A stretch of 64,000 nt of DNA from Oceanobacillus manasiensis. GTDB taxonomy: Bacteria; Bacillota; Bacilli; Bacillales; Amphibacillaceae. The stretch's first letter is position 1; each line of letters begins with the position of its first letter. The position numbers were made by a program, and so were the translations under genes. The notes below the pieces were generated by a model that had not been told where the DNA came from, made no database searches, and saw nothing but the letters and a program-made list of their open reading frames with translations. Positions 60,137 to 64,000 of the stretch are shown in pieces. The stretch covers positions 992,001-1,056,000 of the forward strand of contig NZ_CCDL010000001.1 in assembly GCF_000724085.1 (NCBI RefSeq), given 5' to 3'.

Positions 60137-61162
60137 ATGTCAGCAATAAAAGTAGCGGTAATTGGGTGTGGAAGTATTGCAAAACATCGCCATTTAATCG
60201 AGTACGATATCCAGCCAGAAGTAGAGATCGTAGCGGTATGCGATATCGTCGAAGAGCGAGCAAACGAGGCAGCAGACAAATATGGAGCAACAGCTTACAC
60301 AGATTATAAAACACTTTTAAAAGAAGAAAACGTTGATGCCGTAAGTGTATGTCTACCAAACTACTTACACGCACCTGTATCCATTGCTGCATTGGAAGCA
60401 GGCTGTCATGTGCTATGTGAAAAGCCAATGGCGACATCTCGTGAGGAAGCACAGGAGATGATTGATGCAGCTAACAAAAACGATAAGAAACTTATGATTG
60501 CTCATAATCAGCGTTTTGTGCCATCACATCAGAAGGCAAGAGAATTGATTGAAAAAGGGGAAGTTGGAAAAGTATACAGCTTCCGCACTGCATTTGGCCA
60601 TGGTGGACCAGAAGGATGGAGTGTCGATGGAAAAGATAGTTGGTTCTTTAAAAAGGAACAGGCTTTTATCGGTGCGATGGGTGACCTAGGTGTCCATAAA
60701 GCAGACCTAATGCGTTATTTACTTGGAGAAGAGTTTACAGAGGTAGCAGGATTTGTGGAAAGTTCTGCAAAGGAAGGCTCTGACGTGGATGATAACGCAG
60801 TGTGTATCCTAAAAACTGCGAATGGGACTGTCGGAACACTAGCTGCAAGCTGGGCTTATTCTGCTAAAGAAGATAATTCGACAGTAATCTATGGAGAAAA
60901 AGCAACCCTACGACTAGAAGATGATCCGAACTTCTCCCTTATCGTGCAATATGTGAGCGGTGAAGTCGTGAAATATGAACTTGGTGGGATTCAGACAAAT
61001 GATAGTGGGGGACAAACGTCAACACAGGTTATTCATCATTTCATTACAAGTATTGCTGAAAACACGAACCCACCAATCGACGGTGAAGATGGGAAAAAAT
61101 CATTAGAAGTCATTTTAAATGCACTAGAGTCAGCTGAAACAAAACGTATTTGCGGAGCGTAA
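60137..61162 (+). CDS. Gfo/Idh/MocA family oxidoreductase (1)
   Basis: A 341-residue NAD(P)-dependent sugar dehydrogenase. The Rossmann motif VAVIGCGSIAKHRHL is at residues 6-20, the EKP motif in HVLCEKPMATSREEAQ holds the catalytic Lys, and MGDLGVHKADLMRYLLG carries the second conserved part of the active site. AAAGGAGAGAG precedes the ATG, 12 bases after the ThuA-like gene. Together with the isomerase-like protein it suggests oxidation of a sugar or glycoside. Confidence 0.9.
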   Translation: MSAIKVAVIGCGSIAKHRHLIEYDIQPEVEIVAVCDIVEERANEAADKYGATAYTDYKTLLKEENVDAVSVCLPNYLHAPVSIAALEAGCHVLCEKPMATSREEAQEMIDAANKNDKKLMIAHNQRFVPSHQKARELIEKGEVGKVYSFRTAFGHGGPEGWSVDGKDSWFFKKEQAFIGAMGDLGVHKADLMRYLLGEEFTEVAGFVESSAKEGSDVDDNAVCILKTANGTVGTLAASWAYSAKEDNSTVIYGEKATLRLEDDPNFSLIVQYVSGEVVKYELGGIQTNDSGGQTSTQVIHHFITSIAENTNPPIDGEDGKKSLEVILNALESAETKRICGA

Positions 61163-61269
61163 ATGCCTAGTTTCTAGGCGCTGTAGCTGGACTTGGCCAT
61201 TTCTGTTAAAGAACAACGTTCAGCCCAAAATTATTACTGCTATACTTTTTAAAAAAGGGGTTAACATAC

Positions 61270-62304
61270 ATGCTTAAAATGGGGATCATTGGAGTTGGTG
61301 GAATTGCGCAGGGAAGGCATATTCCAGCATATCTTCAAATGCAAGAGAAAGTCGAAATTACAGCAGTACAGGATGTAAATAAAGAAAGGGCAGAAGAAGT
61401 AGCAGAAAAACATGGCATAGCAAATGTTTTTCATAACTATACAGAAATGTTTGATGTGGTAGATGCGGTGACCATATGTACTCCAAATAAATTTCACGCC
61501 AACATTGCTGTGGCAGCATTAGAAGCAGGCGTTCATGTATTATGTGAAAAACCGATGGCAATGACCACGGATGAGTGCCAGCGTATGCTGGATGCTTCAC
61601 TTAAATCAGGGAAAAAGCTAGCTATCGCCTATCATTATCGGTTCACAGACCCGGCACAGGTTGCGAAAAAAGCTATACTTAATCAGGAAGTGGGCGACCC
61701 TCTTGTGACTCGTGTGGAAGCAATGCGTCGTCGTAAGGTTCCTGGCTGGGGAGTTTTTACAAACAAAGACCTACAAGGTGGTGGAAGCCTAATTGATTAT
61801 GGCTGTCACATGCTTGACCTAGCACTTTGGCTCATTGGTGACTCGAAACCTGTGGAAGTTAGTGGCAGGACCTATAATCGCTTAAGTAAAACACCAAATC
61901 AGATCAATGACTGGGGTGTGTTCGATACAGAGACGTTTGATGTAGATGATCATGTTTCGGCATATATTACATTTGAGGATGGAGCTTCCTTGTTCTTAGA
62001 ATGTTCCTGGTCGGCAAATATTAAGGAAGATACCCGCCATTTAAGTATTTCAGGTGTGGACGGGGGTCTCAACCTTTATCCATTGGAATTTTATGAACCA
62101 AAACATGGTACCTTTATGACGACAACGACTAAAGCCGATCATAACGAAGAAGAGGCAGGTTTCGCCCAGGCCCACAACTTTGTCGACAGCTGTCTAGGAA
62201 ATGCAGAATTAGTTGTGAAACCAGAAGAAGCGCTAGAAGTTTCCCGCATTATCGAAGCCATTTACAAAAGCAGTGAGACAGGAACTTCTGTACGACTTAA
62301 ATAA
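61270..62304 (+). CDS. Gfo/Idh/MocA family oxidoreductase (2)
   Basis: A 344-residue paralogue of the preceding protein: MGIIGVGGIAQGRHIPAY at the N-terminus, HVLCEKPMAMTTDECQ, and IDYGCHMLDLALWLIGD with the catalytic His region. AAGGGG lies upstream of the ATG. The 107-bp gap to the previous gene contains no terminator, so read-through is likely. Two such dehydrogenases in one operon often act on the same sugar in opposite directions or at different stages, but the substrate is unknown. Confidence 0.9.
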   Translation: MLKMGIIGVGGIAQGRHIPAYLQMQEKVEITAVQDVNKERAEEVAEKHGIANVFHNYTEMFDVVDAVTICTPNKFHANIAVAALEAGVHVLCEKPMAMTTDECQRMLDASLKSGKKLAIAYHYRFTDPAQVAKKAILNQEVGDPLVTRVEAMRRRKVPGWGVFTNKDLQGGGSLIDYGCHMLDLALWLIGDSKPVEVSGRTYNRLSKTPNQINDWGVFDTETFDVDDHVSAYITFEDGASLFLECSWSANIKEDTRHLSISGVDGGLNLYPLEFYEPKHGTFMTTTTKADHNEEEAGFAQAHNFVDSCLGNAELVVKPEEALEVSRIIEAIYKSSETGTSVRLK

Positions 62305-62308
62305 ATGA

Positions 62309-62347
62309 ATAAAATCGCATGGCGCCCTTGTGCCCATGCGATTTTAT
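62309..62347. terminator. bidirectional terminator
   Basis: A 14-bp stem (ATAAAATCGCATGG with CCATGCGATTTTAT) lies between the converging oxidoreductase and YjbQ-family genes. Confidence 0.9.
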
Positions 62348-62752
62348 CTATTCTGACGCGATTAATTTAGCTTGATACTTTCTATCACGTGGACCATCAA
62401 ATTCACAAAAATAGACACCTTGCCAAGTGCCAAGGACTAATCTTCCTTCTGAAACGATCAAGGTCTGTGCATGGCCGACCGTACTTGTTTTTAAATGAGC
62501 AGCTGTATTTCCTTCTGCATGTTGATCTTTTGTATGATCCCATGGGTAAACTTCATCAAGACGCATAAGCATATCTGTTTTAACATCCGGATCTGCATTT
62601 TCATTTACGGTAATTCCCGCTGTGGTATGCAAGGAAGTAACAACAAGGATTCCTTCTTCGACACCTGATTCGTAAATCCATTCTTCTAGATTACTTGTAA
62701 TATCTTGCATTTCTGCGTGACGTTTGGTTTTAATCTGAAATGTTTTTAGCAA
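62348..62752 (-). CDS. YjbQ/UPF0047 family protein
   Basis: A 134-residue protein of the YjbQ family, reported to have weak thiamine-phosphate synthase activity and of unclear main role. Conserved parts: [39 protein letters not shown] and [18 protein letters not shown], with the His residues of the putative metal site. The start is TTG at 62752 with AAGGAG 7 bases upstream; the longer frame begins within the ribosome site. Single gene. Confidence 0.88.
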   Translation of the reverse strand: MLKTFQIKTKRHAEMQDITSNLEEWIYESGVEEGILVVTSLHTTAGITVNENADPDVKTDMLMRLDEVYPWDHTKDQHAEGNTAAHLKTSTVGHAQTLIVSEGRLVLGTWQGVYFCEFDGPRDRKYQAKLIASE

Positions 62753-62999
62753 TGTAATTCTCCTTCCCAACAGCCTGCTTTTAGTATACTACCCTTTTGA
62801 AGGAAAGAGAAATCAGTGTTTAATGAATTTTATGCGATATTTAATAGAATTTTTTAATGGGAGGTTCTATAGCTGTTAAAGTCGAATTGTATTAATAAGT
62901 TAGTGATTCACGGAAATATTGCGAACAATATTCGCTAATTATTTCCCGGGTAATATTTTTTGGCGATATGTCGAAATAAGAATGAGAGGATGCCAGAAC

Positions 63000-63947
63000 A
63001 TGGAACATATTCAACATACAATGGAAAAATTAAAAACATACATACCTGCTTCAACAAAACGAGCTGATCATGCTGCATTTTGGCAGGAGACATTGGAGGA
63101 TTCAAACAGACAGCCTTTATCTGTGTCGATTGCAGAAAAAGAATATCCGATTAAGCAAATAAAGGTTTTTCATGTCGTATATCAAGGATTTAATGGAACA
63201 CCGATACACGCGCATTACATATTGCCAAGAAATGTGGAGAGAAAGATGCCTTGCCTGCTCTTTTTCCACGGGTATGGCATGAATAAAAGTACAGTTTCCC
63301 ACTATATGCAGTGGTTAATTCAAGGGTATGCTGTCATGGCAGTTGATACAAGAGGACACGGGCATAGCGGGGACGCCGCATCCTATTCCAATGACGTATC
63401 GGGTAGCTGGGTTACCAAAGGAATTCTAGATAAATATGAGTATTATTATCGAAATGTATATGTTGATGCCATTAGAGCTATCGACTTTCTTAGTACGAGG
63501 GCGGAAATCAATCAAGATCGTATTGGCATAATTGGTGGAAGCATGGGTGGTGGAATCACCCTAGCAGTAGCAGCACTTGATAATCGGCCTAGGCTTGCTG
63601 TTGCAGATATGCCGAATATGTGTGATATACCATTGGCAATGGAGCAGAAAATGGAAGGGTCTCTCACCATTGTAGAAAGCTTTTTGCGACAGAACCCTCA
63701 ACATACCGAGCGTGTTTATGAAACATTGTCATATTTTGACCATGTTAACCTGGCCGAGCAAATAACATGTCAAACACGATTAGCAATTGGCTTGCGAGAT
63801 GTCGTTTGCCCTCCACAGCCTAGTTATGGTGTCTATAATGTAATACAATCACCGAAAAGCATAGCGGTGTATCCTTTTTCAGGACATGATATGTCGATGA
63901 ACATCCACGTAGATAAAACCTTGGAATTTATCGCGGATCATTTGTAG
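63000..63947 (+). CDS. acetyl xylan esterase / cephalosporin-C deacetylase family hydrolase
   Basis: A 315-residue alpha/beta hydrolase of the AXE1 family (carbohydrate esterase 7 type). GTPIHAHYILPRN and LLFFHGYGMNK precede the AVDTRGHGHSGD block. Nucleophile Ser181 is in GIIGGSMGGGI, Asp is in GLRDVVCPP and His in FSGHDMSMN. No signal peptide, so it would deacetylate imported short oligosaccharides in the cytoplasm. GAGAGGA stands 9 bases before the ATG at 63000; an ATG 27 codons earlier has no ribosome site. The gene is complete; only 53 bp follow before the window ends. Confidence 0.85.
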   Translation: MEHIQHTMEKLKTYIPASTKRADHAAFWQETLEDSNRQPLSVSIAEKEYPIKQIKVFHVVYQGFNGTPIHAHYILPRNVERKMPCLLFFHGYGMNKSTVSHYMQWLIQGYAVMAVDTRGHGHSGDAASYSNDVSGSWVTKGILDKYEYYYRNVYVDAIRAIDFLSTRAEINQDRIGIIGGSMGGGITLAVAALDNRPRLAVADMPNMCDIPLAMEQKMEGSLTIVESFLRQNPQHTERVYETLSYFDHVNLAEQITCQTRLAIGLRDVVCPPQPSYGVYNVIQSPKSIAVYPFSGHDMSMNIHVDKTLEFIADHL

Positions 63948-64000
63948 AGACATGGTGAGTGCTTGCTATATGGGGAACAGCAATCGACCAGAGTTTATTG

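Overview
The window looks like chromosome of a low-GC Gram-positive endospore former of the Bacillaceae. Starts carry strong GGAGG-type ribosome sites, TTG and GTG starts are frequent, terminators are classical hairpins with T-runs, and the gene families (TagO, TagD, LCP, TagGH-like exporter, YheC/YheD ATP-grasps, DUF1659/DUF2922/YvrJ, MtlARFD) are Bacillus-type. A TupA-like ATP-grasp, a CapA homologue and a UDP-glucuronate supply system together resemble the teichuronopeptide wall polymer known from alkaliphilic Bacillus. An alkaliphilic or alkalitolerant Bacillaceae member is therefore the best guess; this is inference.

Layout. (1) 1-3.95 kb: the 3' end of a large secreted S8-type protease, then an APC-family permease. 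(2) 4-28.4 kb: a cell-surface polymer locus. It holds two divergent nucleotide-sugar dehydrogenases, GtaB, three glycosyltransferases, an ABC-2 exporter with an unusual double ATPase, and two long paralogous glycosyltransferases with helical N-termini. These are followed by a TupA-like ATP-grasp, three cyanophycin-synthetase-like ATP-grasps with a remnant acylphosphatase-like domain, CapA, and two YheC/YheD-type ATP-grasps. From 7.99 to 23.54 kb, eleven genes lie on one strand with short gaps or overlaps and end at one clear terminator. (3) 28.6-34.5 kb: two secreted autolysins (amidase and glucosaminidase) carrying 7 and 11 peptidoglycan-binding repeats. (4) 34.8-37.6 kb: TagO, an LCP ligase and TagD, i.e. 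teichoic acid initiation, precursor supply and attachment. (5) 37.9-40.9 kb: small conserved hypothetical genes and a NERD-domain protein flanked on both sides by 21-bp repeat arrays. (6) 41-46.4 kb: the mannitol operon mtlA-mtlR-mtlF-mtlD. (7) 46.7-58.4 kb: a LacI-controlled oligosaccharide locus with a sugar ABC importer, an esterase, a GH3 beta-glucosidase and a GH94-type phosphorylase. It is organised like the Listeria innocua beta-1,2-glucooligosaccharide genes. (8) 58.6-62.3 kb: a TIM-barrel isomerase/epimerase, a ThuA-like protein and two Gfo/Idh/MocA oxidoreductases, suggesting oxidative (3-keto) sugar catabolism. (9) 62.3-64 kb: a YjbQ-family protein and an acetyl-xylan-esterase-type hydrolase.

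How the genes work together. GtaB and Ugd supply UDP-glucuronate, the glycosyltransferases build a glycan, and the ABC-2 exporter moves it out. The ATP-grasp/CapA block could make and attach a poly-amino-acid part. The neighbouring TagO, TagD and LCP genes prime and attach wall polymers, and the two autolysins remodel the wall. The right half is carbohydrate uptake and breakdown.

The least explained features are: four intergenic arrays of a 21-bp repeat, all in the same orientation; the ATP-grasp/acylphosphatase-like fusions with a shared C-terminal SxSW(R/K)...P(L/I)R tag; and a repeated two-operator promoter unit with a fixed 32-bp operator spacing in the glucooligosaccharide locus.
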